Positions 18,506 to 26,575 of a stretch of 64,000 nucleotides of DNA are shown here, piece after piece (position 1 is the stretch's first letter; the number at the start of each line of letters is the position of its first letter). The translations under genes were made by a program, and so were the position numbers. Below the pieces are notes generated by a model, which was not told the origin of the DNA, did no database searches, and saw only the letters and a list, made by a program, of their open reading frames with translations. The stretch spans positions 558,001 through 622,000 of the forward strand of contig NZ_VOQF01000001.1 of assembly GCF_007994985.1 (NCBI RefSeq), in the 5' to 3' direction. This stretch comes from Metabacillus litoralis. Its GTDB lineage: Bacteria > Bacillota > Bacilli > Bacillales > Bacillaceae.

Positions 18506-19369
18506 CTATATTTTTTTGGCTTTTTGAAAGTATTCCTCAAGAGTTAGCTTATTTTCATATATCACTTTTGCCTGCTCTAAACCAACATAACGTAAATGCC
18601 ATGGTTCGTATTGGTATCCTGTTATGGATTCTTTTCCAAGCGGATATCTGATTATAAAGCCGGCTTTATGTGCATTTTCACTAACCCATTTTCCTTCTTT
18701 TGTTTCACCAAACTCTTTTGTTATTTCAAGATTTACACTTCTACTTGTCACATCCATTGCTAGTCCAGTTTGATGTTCACTTTGCCCTGGTAATGCAACT
18801 GCCTGTAAAGCTTTTTCTTCCCCTTTATTTCCTTTTTCAACATTAAAGATACCCTGTTGTCGAAAAAAAGATCTATATCCTGAAACTGCAAGCAACTCGA
18901 TATTATCTTCTTTTGCAAGTTTAAATAATTTTTCTAGAGCAGTAGCAGCATCTTTTCTTAGATAACTTTGAGGAATGTCTGCATCACCAAATGAAAAGTC
19001 AACTTCAGGAATCACTAAATCCTTAGGAACATAATCATCTTCTAACCCATATTCTTTATTCACCATTGCCATGATATTTGAGGGATTTTCAATAACCTGG
19101 TTTCCATTGACGACTTTTACCTCATTAAAAAAATGAGACTCTAATAAAAATTCCCTATCTATTTCTGTTTCTTCTATTTCTTCACTGTTAATTTGGTTTT
19201 CATCGATAGAATCATTGTTATCTGTAGTATGACTGTCACCTTTTTCTATTGCTTCATCCTGGTTTACCTCATTAAATGGAATTCCTCTAGGTAATGAAAA
19301 GTTTGTTGTGCATGCTGATAACACAGTAATTCCGCTTATAACGACAAATAGCTTTACATAATAAGACAT
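18506..19369 (-). CDS. yodJ: lipoprotein D-alanyl-D-alanine carboxypeptidase YodJ (VanY type)
   Basis: A 288-residue lipoprotein with lipobox VLSAC (Cys20), an acidic linker and a C-terminal VanY domain. Zinc ligands are in SEHQTGLAMD (SxHxxGxAxD) and EPWHLRYVG. It trims the terminal D-Ala from peptidoglycan stem peptides outside the membrane. The frame continues upstream to 19456, but the ATG at 19369 starts the signal sequence and has GGGTGAT before it. Position before deoD matches B. subtilis yodJ. Confidence 0.88.
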   Translation of the reverse strand: MSYYVKLFVVISGITVLSACTTNFSLPRGIPFNEVNQDEAIEKGDSHTTDNNDSIDENQINSEEIEETEIDREFLLESHFFNEVKVVNGNQVIENPSNIMAMVNKEYGLEDDYVPKDLVIPEVDFSFGDADIPQSYLRKDAATALEKLFKLAKEDNIELLAVSGYRSFFRQQGIFNVEKGNKGEEKALQAVALPGQSEHQTGLAMDVTSRSVNLEITKEFGETKEGKWVSENAHKAGFIIRYPLGKESITGYQYEPWHLRYVGLEQAKVIYENKLTLEEYFQKAKKI

Positions 19370-19542
19370 AAATATCACCCAATCTAAAATAGATAACATC
19401 TCTATTTTATCATTAAGTGCCTTAAAATTGATATGAGATAAAGCACCTACACACATTTTTACCCTATTTTCCTATTTGTTAAAACAATCTATTTAAAAAA
19501 TAGTGTTATTTTTTTCGACATTTTTTTTGCAAAGAAGTAAAT

Positions 19543-19575
19543 CACAAAAAAAACGTATGCAATGGCATACGTTTT
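19543..19575 (-). terminator. intrinsic terminator of deoD
   Basis: On the minus strand AAAACGTATGC-CATT-GCATACGTTTT is followed by TTTT, immediately downstream of the deoD stop. Confidence 0.85.
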
Positions 19576-19580
19576 GACGT

Positions 19581-20285
19581 TTATTTTTTTATAGCAGCAT
19601 CTAAAGCAACAACAATCATATCATTAAATGTTGTTTGTCGCTCTTCAGACGTTGTTTCTTCACCAGTTAAAATGTGGTCACTAACAGTAAGTACTGATAA
19701 TGCTTTTCTTCCGAATTTAGCGGCTAAAGTATAAAGTGCGGAAGACTCCATTTCTATTGCTAATATCCCATATTTTGCCCATTTCTCTAATTCAGCATTA
19801 TCATTGTAAAACATATCGGCAGTGAATATATTTCCAACTTTTAAATTTAATCCTTTTTCGATTCCAGTATCATATGCTTTTTTAAGGAGTTCAAAATTTG
19901 CAGTTGGTGCATAATCAACTCCTCCAAAAGTTAGACGGTTCATTTGATTATCAGTTGATGCACTCATCGCCAGAATGACGTCTCTAACTTTTACATCTTT
20001 TTGGATTGCACCACAAGTACCAACACGAATTAGCTGTTGAACACCGTAGCTACTCATCAACTCATTTATGTAAATTGAAATAGAAGGTACACCCATTCCC
20101 GTACCTTGCACTGAAATACGCTCTCCTTTGTATGTACCAGTAAACCCTAACATACCTCTTACTTCATTATAGCATTTAACATCTTCTAGAAATGTTTCAG
20201 CAATATATTTAGCACGTAATGGATCTCCTGGTAATAATACCGTTTCTGCTATTTCGTTTTCTTTTGCCCCAATATGTACACTCAT
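19581..20285 (-). CDS. deoD: purine nucleoside phosphorylase, DeoD type
   Basis: A 234-residue enzyme of hexameric DeoD type that phosphorolyses purine nucleosides. Recognisable parts are [25 protein letters not shown] (split here as MSVHIGA with His4, and LLPGDPLRA phosphate loop), the RVGTCGAIQ segment, [10 protein letters not shown] ribose site and TVSDHIL with the catalytic Asp. Length is that of the family. AGGTAA with flanking G residues precedes the ATG. It works with the nucleoside hydrolase at 44281 in nucleoside salvage. Confidence 0.95.
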   Translation of the reverse strand: MSVHIGAKENEIAETVLLPGDPLRAKYIAETFLEDVKCYNEVRGMLGFTGTYKGERISVQGTGMGVPSISIYINELMSSYGVQQLIRVGTCGAIQKDVKVRDVILAMSASTDNQMNRLTFGGVDYAPTANFELLKKAYDTGIEKGLNLKVGNIFTADMFYNDNAELEKWAKYGILAIEMESSALYTLAAKFGRKALSVLTVSDHILTGEETTSEERQTTFNDMIVVALDAAIKK

Positions 20286-20498
20286 TCTCTTTTACCTCCA
20301 CTTAAAATAATCAAAAAGAATCAATTTACTATAACATAATAAAACAAACATGAAAAATCTTTAAAAGCGCAAAATGGATCTTACTCTACACTTTTATTAT
20401 CATCCATTATTTTTGTTAGCATTCTAAGTATTATTTTACAGCTTAACTCTACTGATTAAGGGCAATATAAATATGAATACAATTTTGGAGGGATTTCT

Positions 20499-20636
20499 AT
20501 GAAAAAAAAGTTGGAACAAGCAGTACAACATGCTAACGAAACAACTCCAGGTTCACGAAATGGAACAATGCCACATGAATCAAAAAAGCCTAGAAAACAA
20601 AAAACACATAATACTAATAAATCCAACGAAATTTAA
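20499..20636 (+). CDS. small basic hydrophilic protein, 45 residues
   Basis: The ORF starts MKKKLEQAVQHANETTPGSR and ends KSNEI; it is rich in Lys, Asn, Gln and Thr with no hydrophobic segment. TTGGAGGGA lies at good spacing before the ATG. Another tiny basic ORF follows 16 bases later. Composition resembles minor small acid-soluble spore proteins, but I do not recognise a family. Confidence 0.6.
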   Translation: MKKKLEQAVQHANETTPGSRNGTMPHESKKPRKQKTHNTNKSNEI

Positions 20637-20652
20637 GGGGGGATATGAATAA

Positions 20653-20793
20653 ATGGGTAAAAAACATCGCAACAGAAACACACCTAAAAAAAATAACCAT
20701 ATATCACCAGAAGTTTTAGCAGCAGAAGAAACTGCACATTCGAAAGAACATACTTCTGAGAAACGTAAAAATGGTCCAGGTCACCATATTTAA
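20653..20793 (+). CDS. small basic hydrophilic protein, 46 residues
   Basis: The ORF starts MGKKHRNRNTPKKNN and ends NGPGHHI. It follows the preceding 45-residue ORF by 16 bases, with a GGGGGG ribosome binding site starting just after that stop. The central HISPEVLAAEETAHSKEH is helical. A pair of tiny basic genes of this kind is typical of late sporulation loci, but this is inference. Confidence 0.6.
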   Translation: MGKKHRNRNTPKKNNHISPEVLAAEETAHSKEHTSEKRKNGPGHHI

Positions 20794-20835
20794 ATGGTAA
20801 AAATTCCATATCACTCATGAAGACTTCGGTATAAT

Positions 20836-20868
20836 TAAAAAGAAGCTATGGATAAATACATAGCTTCT
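20836..20868. terminator. terminator between the small-protein pair and yodL
   Basis: AGAAGCTATG and CATAGCTTCT form a ten-base-pair stem. On the minus strand it is followed by TTTTTAA and serves yodL; it can also end the small plus-strand operon. Confidence 0.85.
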
Positions 20869-20870
20869 TA

Positions 20871-21188
20871 TCACCTTACATGTATTCGGTTAATTTTTTT
20901 CCATTCTTGAGGAAATAACTTATAGTAAAATTGCCCTTTTTTACCTTCATCAATTAAGATAATATCTCCTGTACTTAAATACCTTGCAGTATAATCCTGA
21001 GGAATTCGATCATTCACATTAAAAACTTGAAATATATTATTTAGAGCATCATTATGCGTAGTACCGACAACACTTATACGATACACTTCTTTATAACCTT
21101 TTTTGTCCCCAAAATTTGGCGTTTGAAAAATGGTCATATCATATGTAACTGCACGTTTTTTTACTAGTAAGGAATACATTTTTTCCAT
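20871..21188 (-). CDS. yodL: YodL family protein
   Basis: A 105-residue soluble protein with no membrane segment, with the conserved-looking stretch RISVVGTTHNDALNNIFQVFN and a C-terminal FYKLFPQEWKKI. Named from its length and its place between deoD and yodM. In B. subtilis, YodL is a sporulation-expressed protein that affects cell width through MreB when overproduced. It is followed by a terminator. Its ribosome binding site AGGGGAGA is good. Confidence 0.8.
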   Translation of the reverse strand: MEKMYSLLVKKRAVTYDMTIFQTPNFGDKKGYKEVYRISVVGTTHNDALNNIFQVFNVNDRIPQDYTARYLSTGDIILIDEGKKGQFYYKLFPQEWKKINRIHVR

Positions 21189-21248
21189 CTCCCCTAATTA
21201 TTTTGTCTATTTAACTTAATTAGAGAAAAGATATGTAAATCCCTTTAT

Positions 21249-21878
21249 CTAATATCTTCTATTTTTGTCGAAAAACACTTTAATTTTAGAGGGAATCGTT
21301 GTTATTACAATTAATAACATTAAACCAGCACTAACTCCAGCTATAACATCTGTGATAAAATGAACGCCCAAGTATACTCTACTGATGCATATTAAGCCGA
21401 TTAATATGATCGTGCTAACCAATACAATAGACTTTTGCTTAGCGCTTTTTATCAGGTGATTTAAAGTAATAAAACATAAAAACCCATAGATTGCTGTAGA
21501 GTTCATAGCATGTCCACTTGGAAAACTATAATGACTTTCCTCATATACATATTCAAAAGAAGGACGATCTCTGACAAATAAATTTTTTAATAATCCATTT
21601 AATTGTCTAACCGTAAAAAAGATCACAGTTAACATAACAAGATCTAACAGTTTCCTTTTTTTATAATAAAAAAAACCAGCAAAAACTATGCAAATAGGCA
21701 GGGTATATTTTATTGAACCAATATCTGTTATGAACATGAAAATATTAGTTAAAATAGGATGACGAATATCCTCAAAAAATAAAGTTACCTTAACATCCCA
21801 TTGATAGAAAAATTCAATAGGATAAATAAGCGCACATATGCAAAAAACAAATAATAGAGTTAAAAATCTAAATAGCAT
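21249..21878 (-). CDS. yodM: PAP2-family membrane phosphatase YodM
   Basis: A 209-residue protein with about six membrane segments and the three phosphatase motifs: KNLFVRDRP (KxxxxxxRP), PSGHAMNS (PSGH) and SRVYLGVHFITD (SRxxxxxHxxxD). Members of this family dephosphorylate undecaprenyl pyrophosphate or phosphatidate at the outer face of the membrane. B. subtilis YodM is a minor undecaprenyl-pyrophosphate phosphatase. The gene lies 60 bases upstream of yodL in the same direction. Confidence 0.88.
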   Translation of the reverse strand: MLFRFLTLLFVFCICALIYPIEFFYQWDVKVTLFFEDIRHPILTNIFMFITDIGSIKYTLPICIVFAGFFYYKKRKLLDLVMLTVIFFTVRQLNGLLKNLFVRDRPSFEYVYEESHYSFPSGHAMNSTAIYGFLCFITLNHLIKSAKQKSIVLVSTIILIGLICISRVYLGVHFITDVIAGVSAGLMLLIVITTIPSKIKVFFDKNRRY

Positions 21879-21915
21879 AATTCCCCATTTTCCCCTCCCA
21901 CAAAGTTCTATTATT

Positions 21916-21946
21916 TAAGAGACCCCTAGTTATAGCGGGTCTCTTA
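21916..21946. terminator. hairpin upstream of yodM
   Basis: TAAGAGACCC and GGGTCTCTTA form a ten-base-pair stem with an eleven-base loop. It lies downstream of the small gene at 22141 on the minus strand and may end that transcript. Confidence 0.65.
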
Positions 21947-22063
21947 AAAATAATATTGTTTTTCACTACATTTTATACCTTTTTGTATTTTATAGTTCAA
22001 GATTAGCTCTTATTAACCAATTTCTATTGTGAATAATAACTTACACTATCTTGCTTAAATTAT

Positions 22064-22136
22064 GGATCTGTTTAACTTTGTAGTTGATTTCCGTTAAAGG
22101 CATTTGCTTTTCCGGAAAAAATGCAGTTGGTTAGCC
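22064..22136 (+). mobile_element. family B miniature element, copy B2
   Basis: A 73-bp element starting GGATCTGTTTAACTTTG and ending GGTTAGCC. It is flanked by a perfect 8-bp direct repeat TAAATTAT at 22056-22063 and 22137-22144. The first 60 bases match B1 and B3. The right duplicate contains the stop codon of the small gene at 22141, so the insertion lies at the very end of that gene. The right end is not a good inverted copy of the left, so this may be an internally deleted copy. Confidence 0.6.
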
Positions 22137-22140
22137 TAAA

Positions 22141-22281
22141 TTATTGATTTGTTGCACCAATTGAAGTTGTATTGCGAATATGATCATCTTCATAATTATT
22201 TACCTTTGACTTTTTAGCTTTATCATTTACTAATTGCTTTTGATCGACCTCTTTTGAAGGTGTCTCCTTCTTCTTAGACAT
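22141..22281 (-). CDS. small hydrophilic protein, 46 residues
   Basis: The ORF starts MSKKKETPSKEVDQKQ and ends SIGATNQ. GTAGGAGGT lies at good spacing before the ATG at 22281. It is highly charged with no hydrophobic segment and no recognised family. Its stop codon lies inside the right target duplicate of the B2 element, so the original C-terminus may have been different only if the duplicate was not part of the gene before. Confidence 0.6.
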   Translation of the reverse strand: MSKKKETPSKEVDQKQLVNDKAKKSKVNNYEDDHIRNTTSIGATNQ

Positions 22282-22502
22282 TCTAAATACCTCCTACAAA
22301 TAGTTTTAGAGCACTATTAGTTTAACTTAAAAGCAGAAAATCATTCTTATTTTAAATGATCATCTTATAAGGGTGTTCAAATACATATATCACTTGAAAT
22401 TAGGATAGAAAAGAGTATATGTTAATAAGTAGGTTTTGCAATAAAATATGAAAACAATTACGAAGGGAATAGAGAAGGAACAGAACAAAAGATAATGAAA
22501 AA

Positions 22503-22552
22503 ACCGAATTATTAGGTGCTTTTTCAATAATCATTCGCCTAATAGTTCGGGT
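22503..22552 (+). repeat. family C hairpin, copy C3
   Basis: ACCGAATTATTAGGTG and CGCCTAATAGTTCGGGT form an imperfect stem of about 16 pairs around a loop of about 17 bases. The arms contain the CCGAA-TATTAG and TAGTTCGGGT words shared with copies C1 and C2. Confidence 0.5.
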
Positions 22553-22605
22553 CTTTATTTACCTTCTTCAATAGATTTTTTGATTTTACATACTATTATT
22601 AATAA

Positions 22606-22745
22606 CTAGTGAATGGAGCGGAAGACACACTAGAGCATCTTCGAGATTAGAGGAAGAGCTGATACCTAAGCAGGCGTAGCTGAGGAGGATCTGCTTGCTT
22701 CCTCCCCGGTGAACGCGAGTGTCTTTAATTTATGTCCCAGCCTCT
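22606..22745 (+). repeat. G+C-richer intergenic repeat, possible full-length relative of family B (B4)
   Basis: The block starts ACTAGTGAATGGAGCGGAAG and ends in GCGAGTGTCTT then TTATGTCCCAGCCTCT. AAGACAC and GTGTCTT are inverted near its two ends (22622-22628, 22719-22725). Its base composition is visibly richer in G+C than its surroundings. Similar blocks (GGAGCGGAAGACAC, GCGAGTGTCTT) are, from memory, common intergenic repeats in Bacillaceae. The last 16 bases match the GGCTGGGAC start of family C in reverse. Confidence 0.5.
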
Positions 22746-22755
22746 ACGTTTTAAG

Positions 22756-23475
22756 CTATTCACTTAAATCTACATTATGATAAACTTGCCTAACATCTTC
22801 CAGATCTTCTAAAGCGTCGATTAACTTTTCGAATTGTTGTTGTGAATCATCTGTTAATGAAACATCATTTTGTGCTAACATAGTTAATTCAGCAACATTA
22901 AATTCAATTATCCCTGCATTCTTGAATGCCTCTTGTATTGAATGAAATTGATCTGGCTCTGCATAAACAATGACTGAATTTTCTTCTTCTAAAATATCTC
23001 GTGCGTCAACGTCTGCTTCCATTAATAATTCAAGAACATCGTCGGCAGATTTCCCTTCAACACCAATTACAGCAGTTGCATCAAACATGTAGGAAACAGA
23101 TCCACTAACCCCCATATTTCCTCCGTTTTTACCAAATGCTGCTCTGACATCTGAAGCAGTACGGTTAACGTTATTTGTTAAGGCATCAACAATAATCATT
23201 GAACCATTAGGTCCAAATCCTTCATATCGAAGCTCATCGAAATTTTCTTCTGATCCACCCTTAGCTTTATCTATAGCACGATCAATTATTGTTTTCGGCA
23301 CATTATATGTTTTTGCTCTTTCTAGAACAACCTTCAAGGCCTGGTTAGATTCTGGATCAGGTTCTCCTTGTCTAGCTACTACATAAATCTCTCGACCAAA
23401 TTTGGCATATATACGACTAGTATTAGCATCCTTGGACGCCTTTTTTTCTTTAATATTATTCCATTTACGACCCAT
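22756..23475 (-). CDS. yeeI: YebC/TACO1-family protein YeeI
   Basis: A 239-residue three-domain protein of the YebC/PmpR family. The sequence from [20 protein letters not shown] through [20 protein letters not shown] and MLAQNDVSL follows B. subtilis YeeI almost residue for residue, as I recall it. Family members have been described as transcription regulators and more recently as translation factors for difficult peptide motifs. The ATG at 23475 is used because orthologues begin MGRKWN; an in-frame GTG lies at 23484. In B. subtilis yeeI is elsewhere, so this is a translocated gene. Confidence 0.9.
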   Translation of the reverse strand: MGRKWNNIKEKKASKDANTSRIYAKFGREIYVVARQGEPDPESNQALKVVLERAKTYNVPKTIIDRAIDKAKGGSEENFDELRYEGFGPNGSMIIVDALTNNVNRTASDVRAAFGKNGGNMGVSGSVSYMFDATAVIGVEGKSADDVLELLMEADVDARDILEEENSVIVYAEPDQFHSIQEAFKNAGIIEFNVAELTMLAQNDVSLTDDSQQQFEKLIDALEDLEDVRQVYHNVDLSE

Positions 23476-23687
23476 TATGAACACTCACTTTCAACATTAA
23501 ATCATACCACTTAACATAATCACACATTTTCAAAAAAGAGATTTTAAAAATTGATATATTTCAAAATATGTAATGGTATTTCTAAATACTTGTCTTTATT
23601 ATACCTTAATTGCCTCATTTGTTAAGTGGTTAATCATTAAAAGTCCTCTCATTTATTTCACAAAAATAAATATGAAATGCTGAGGTA

Positions 23688-24995
23688 TTATTCACTTTTC
23701 ACTACCTCTAAATATGAAATATGATGTCCATTTATAGTTTTAACTCTAAATATATAACCTTCAGCTTGAATTTCTGAGCCTGCTTTTGCTTCAAAATTTC
23801 TTGTTAAGAACCAACCACCTATTGTATCAATTTCTTCATCCTCTAATTCGACTCCAAGTAAGTTATTGACTTCATCAATTAAGATCTTAGCATCTAGAAT
23901 GTAATGATTTTCGCTCACTTTTTGAATTTCTGGAATTTCATCTTCATCAAATTCATCCCGAATTTCTCCAACAATCTCCTCTAAGATATCTTCTACAGTA
24001 ACTAAACCTGATGTACCTCCGTATTCATCAATTAATATGGCAATATGTGTTCGTTCCTTTTGCATTTTTACTAACAAATCATGAATAGGTACGGTTTCTA
24101 TCACTTGTATAATTGGATTGATAAAGGATTGAAAAGATTGTTGATTTTTATCTGTTTTTTGCATAATCATTGCAGTGAGAAATTCTTTAATATTAATAAA
24201 TCCAAGAATATTATCTTTATCACTGTCTTGAATAACCGGATACCGAGTATATTTTTCTACTGTTACAATATTTATAACTTCCTCATAAGTATTTTCCATG
24301 GATATACTAACAATCTCAGTTCTAGGGACCATAACCTCTTTAGCGATTCTTTCATCAAAAGCAAAAATATTATTAACATAATTCAATTCATTTTGATTGA
24401 TTTCACCACTATGAAAACTCTCTGACAGCAATATTCTTAATTCTTCCTCTGAATGTGCTATATCAAACTTCGAGGCTGAACTTAATCCGAATAAACCAAC
24501 AAAAATACGAGCCGCACCATTTAAAATCCAAATAAACGGGTACATGACTCTATAAAACCAAATGATTGGTAATGAGAAGAATAAGATAATTTCTTCAGCT
24601 TTTTGAATAGCTACTGATTTAGGAGCCAATTCACCAACTACAACATGTAAAAACGTAATGATACCAAATGTAATACAATATGATAAAAGTTGTATTAGAG
24701 ATTCATTAACATTATATTGGTTAAATAAAGGTTGAATAATATTTGTAACAGTAGGTTCCCCTAACCATCCTAGACCTAAAGCAGTGACAGTTATACCTAA
24801 CTGACAAGCTGACAAATACTCTTCTAGATGAGATAAAACAATCTTAGCCGAATTGGCACCTTTCTTCCCTTCAGATATCAGTTGCTCAATTCTCACCATA
24901 CGTACTCTCACAATAGCAAATTCAGTTGCCACAAAAAAGCCAGTAAAAGCAATTAATAGGATAATGAATAGTAAATTTAATGTAATCAATAGCAC
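23688..24995 (-). CDS. CNNM/CBS-domain membrane protein (hemolysin C/CorB type, Mg2+ export)
   Basis: A 435-residue protein with an N-terminal DUF21 (CNNM) domain of three to four membrane helices (about 1-190, including FTGFFVATEFAIV and QLGITVTALGLGWLGEP), a pair of CBS domains (about 215-335) and a C-terminal CorC/HlyC domain (about 350-435). This is the build of B. subtilis MpfA/YhdP, YhdT, YugS and YrkA; MpfA exports magnesium. The annotated GTG start has a poor site; the TTG two codons in fits AAGG at eight bases. The 5' leader holds a hairpin. Confidence 0.85.
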   Translation of the reverse strand: MLLITLNLLFIILLIAFTGFFVATEFAIVRVRMVRIEQLISEGKKGANSAKIVLSHLEEYLSACQLGITVTALGLGWLGEPTVTNIIQPLFNQYNVNESLIQLLSYCITFGIITFLHVVVGELAPKSVAIQKAEEIILFFSLPIIWFYRVMYPFIWILNGAARIFVGLFGLSSASKFDIAHSEEELRILLSESFHSGEINQNELNYVNNIFAFDERIAKEVMVPRTEIVSISMENTYEEVINIVTVEKYTRYPVIQDSDKDNILGFINIKEFLTAMIMQKTDKNQQSFQSFINPIIQVIETVPIHDLLVKMQKERTHIAILIDEYGGTSGLVTVEDILEEIVGEIRDEFDEDEIPEIQKVSENHYILDAKILIDEVNNLLGVELEDEEIDTIGGWFLTRNFEAKAGSEIQAEGYIFRVKTINGHHISYLEVVKSE

Positions 24996-25140
24996 AACCT
25001 TACAAATGTAAGATCTACACCTCCTCTATATCCACGGGTAAAAAGTCATAATGGGATGACTTGCATATAATCTAACTAATGGATTTCTTAAGACTGCTGA
25101 TCCTAATTAGACAGTAATATCATCTCTTTATCTTGCGTAA

Positions 25141-25188
25141 GGGTACCTTTCTATAAAGAAAAGCTGCCCGATATCTATAAAAGTGCCC
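25141..25188 (-). promoter_or_regulatory. structured leader upstream of the CNNM/CBS gene
   Basis: Between the divergent CNNM and dat genes, GGGTACCTTTCTATA and TATAAAAGTGCCC can pair with a loop of about 20 bases, 146-193 bases upstream of the CNNM start. It does not match the M-box or the yybP-ykoY manganese leader as I know them. Role unknown; it might only be an old terminator-like repeat. Confidence 0.3.
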
Positions 25189-25338
25189 TTTTAAATTCAC
25201 AAAGTTTCGACAATATCCTTGACCAAAAGCCCTTATAATAAACTGTACCCAAAAAAACTAGGACTATACGACAGACAGTATAGAGAAGTCACAAATGTTT
25301 TTAATCTAGATTAAATTTTGTAACAAATTTACGTTCCA

Positions 25339-25384
25339 TTTTAGTAAAAAACCTTTTGGGTTAAGTGAACTAAGTTTACTAAAA
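25339..25384. promoter_or_regulatory. inverted repeat upstream of dat
   Basis: TTTTAGTAAA (25339-25348) and TTTACTAAAA (25375-25384) form a perfect ten-base inverted repeat separated by 26 bases, 67-112 bases upstream of dat. It could be a divided operator or a leader hairpin; no factor is recognised. Confidence 0.35.
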
Positions 25385-25450
25385 GTGAATCATCAAGAAG
25401 TAAATGTTATATGATACACTAATTAGTAAAACCTTTTAAAGGAGTAAAAA

Positions 25451-26308
25451 ATGAAAAACATCATATTTAATGGCTCAATGGTTGATAAATCCACTGTACA
25501 TATTGATATTGAGGATCGTGGCTATCAATTTGGGGATGGTATTTATGAGGTTATTAGAATATATAATGGAAAACTTTTCACAGCTGATGAACATTTAGAG
25601 CGCCTTATTAAAAGTGCTACAGCTATTGAAATAAATATTCCTTATTCAATAAAGGAAATTAAAAATCTTTTGATCAAACTTATAAATGAAAACAATGTTA
25701 CGATGGGAATTGTTTATATTCAGGTTTCTAGAGGAGTTTCTCCGAGAAAACATTCATTTACAACTATTCACACAGCTCCTGTATTCATAGCATACACAAG
25801 TGAATTAAAGATTCCTAAAGATTCTTTGAGTTGTGGAGTTTCTGCGATTACGATTGAAGACATTCGTTGGCTAAGATGTGATATCAAAAGTTTGAATTTG
25901 TTACCAAATGTACTTGCTAAACAAAAAGCCGTAGCTGAAAATTGCTTTGAAGCAATTCAGTATAGAGATGATACCGTTACTGAGGGAAGCTCTTCTAATG
26001 TTTGGATAGTTAAAGAGGGAGTAATCAAAACTCATCCAGCAAACAACTTTATTTTAAATGGTATTACTCGTCAAGTCATTTTAAGCATATGTAAAGAGCT
26101 AGGAATAAAAACTATTGAAGAAAAATTCACAACAGATGAATTACTAAATGCTGATGAAGTCTTTTTAACTGGAACAACAACAGAAGTCATGCCAATTATC
26201 GTAATTAATAACCATAAAATTTCTACAGGTATACCTGGACCTGTGACAAAGAATATACAATCTTTATTCACCCTAAAAATTGAATCCATATGCGGACCTA
26301 TTAACTAA
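25451..26308 (+). CDS. dat: D-amino acid (D-alanine) aminotransferase
   Basis: A 285-residue PLP enzyme of fold type IV. The N-terminus has DRGYQFGDGIYEVIRIYNG, the PLP lysine is Lys146 in CDIKSLNLLPNVLAKQ, and the phosphate site is TEGSSSNVW and LTGTTTEVMPI. It interconverts D-alanine and D-glutamate, supplying both for the cell wall. AAAGGAG lies at good spacing before the ATG. Divergent from the CNNM gene. In B. subtilis dat (yheM) lies elsewhere, so this block differs from that order. Confidence 0.93.
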   Translation: MKNIIFNGSMVDKSTVHIDIEDRGYQFGDGIYEVIRIYNGKLFTADEHLERLIKSATAIEINIPYSIKEIKNLLIKLINENNVTMGIVYIQVSRGVSPRKHSFTTIHTAPVFIAYTSELKIPKDSLSCGVSAITIEDIRWLRCDIKSLNLLPNVLAKQKAVAENCFEAIQYRDDTVTEGSSSNVWIVKEGVIKTHPANNFILNGITRQVILSICKELGIKTIEEKFTTDELLNADEVFLTGTTTEVMPIIVINNHKISTGIPGPVTKNIQSLFTLKIESICGPIN

Positions 26309-26473
26309 ATTCGAGATAAAAAAGGTTAACGAAAAATTAAAGAAATTCTCAACTATTCAATATATTACTGTTTTCTTTTAAGTAGTTAAGCTGGAACAAC
26401 AAGTTCGTACCATTGCTCTGCGAACACACGCTTCTAATAGTTATTAAAAATAGCATACATAATCATCAAAATA

Positions 26474-26531
26474 AAACCCGAACAATACCTACTAGTTCGG
26501 GTTTATCATTAGCTTAAATACTTGTGTCCCA
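26474..26531 (-). repeat. family C repeat with hairpin, copy C2
   Basis: The minus strand of 26491-26531 is a 41-bp sequence (TGGGACACAAGTATTTAAGC and onward to ACCCGAACTAGT) that matches 36 of 41 bases of 45566-45606. Its end is one arm of a perfect ten-base hairpin (AAACCCGAAC with GTTCGGGTTT, 26474-26504). It lies between convergent dat and capA-like genes and may serve as their terminator. Confidence 0.65.
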
Positions 26532-26575
26532 ATTTTTAGTGTAATCATTTAAGCAGTTGAAGCGAAATTCACTTA

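Larger units (their letters stand above)
22282..22755. other. intergenic region with two repeat remnants
   Basis: These 474 bases hold no supported ORF. They contain a hairpin of family C type (22503-22552) and a 140-bp G+C-richer repeat remnant (22606-22745) directly downstream of yeeI. Confidence 0.6.
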
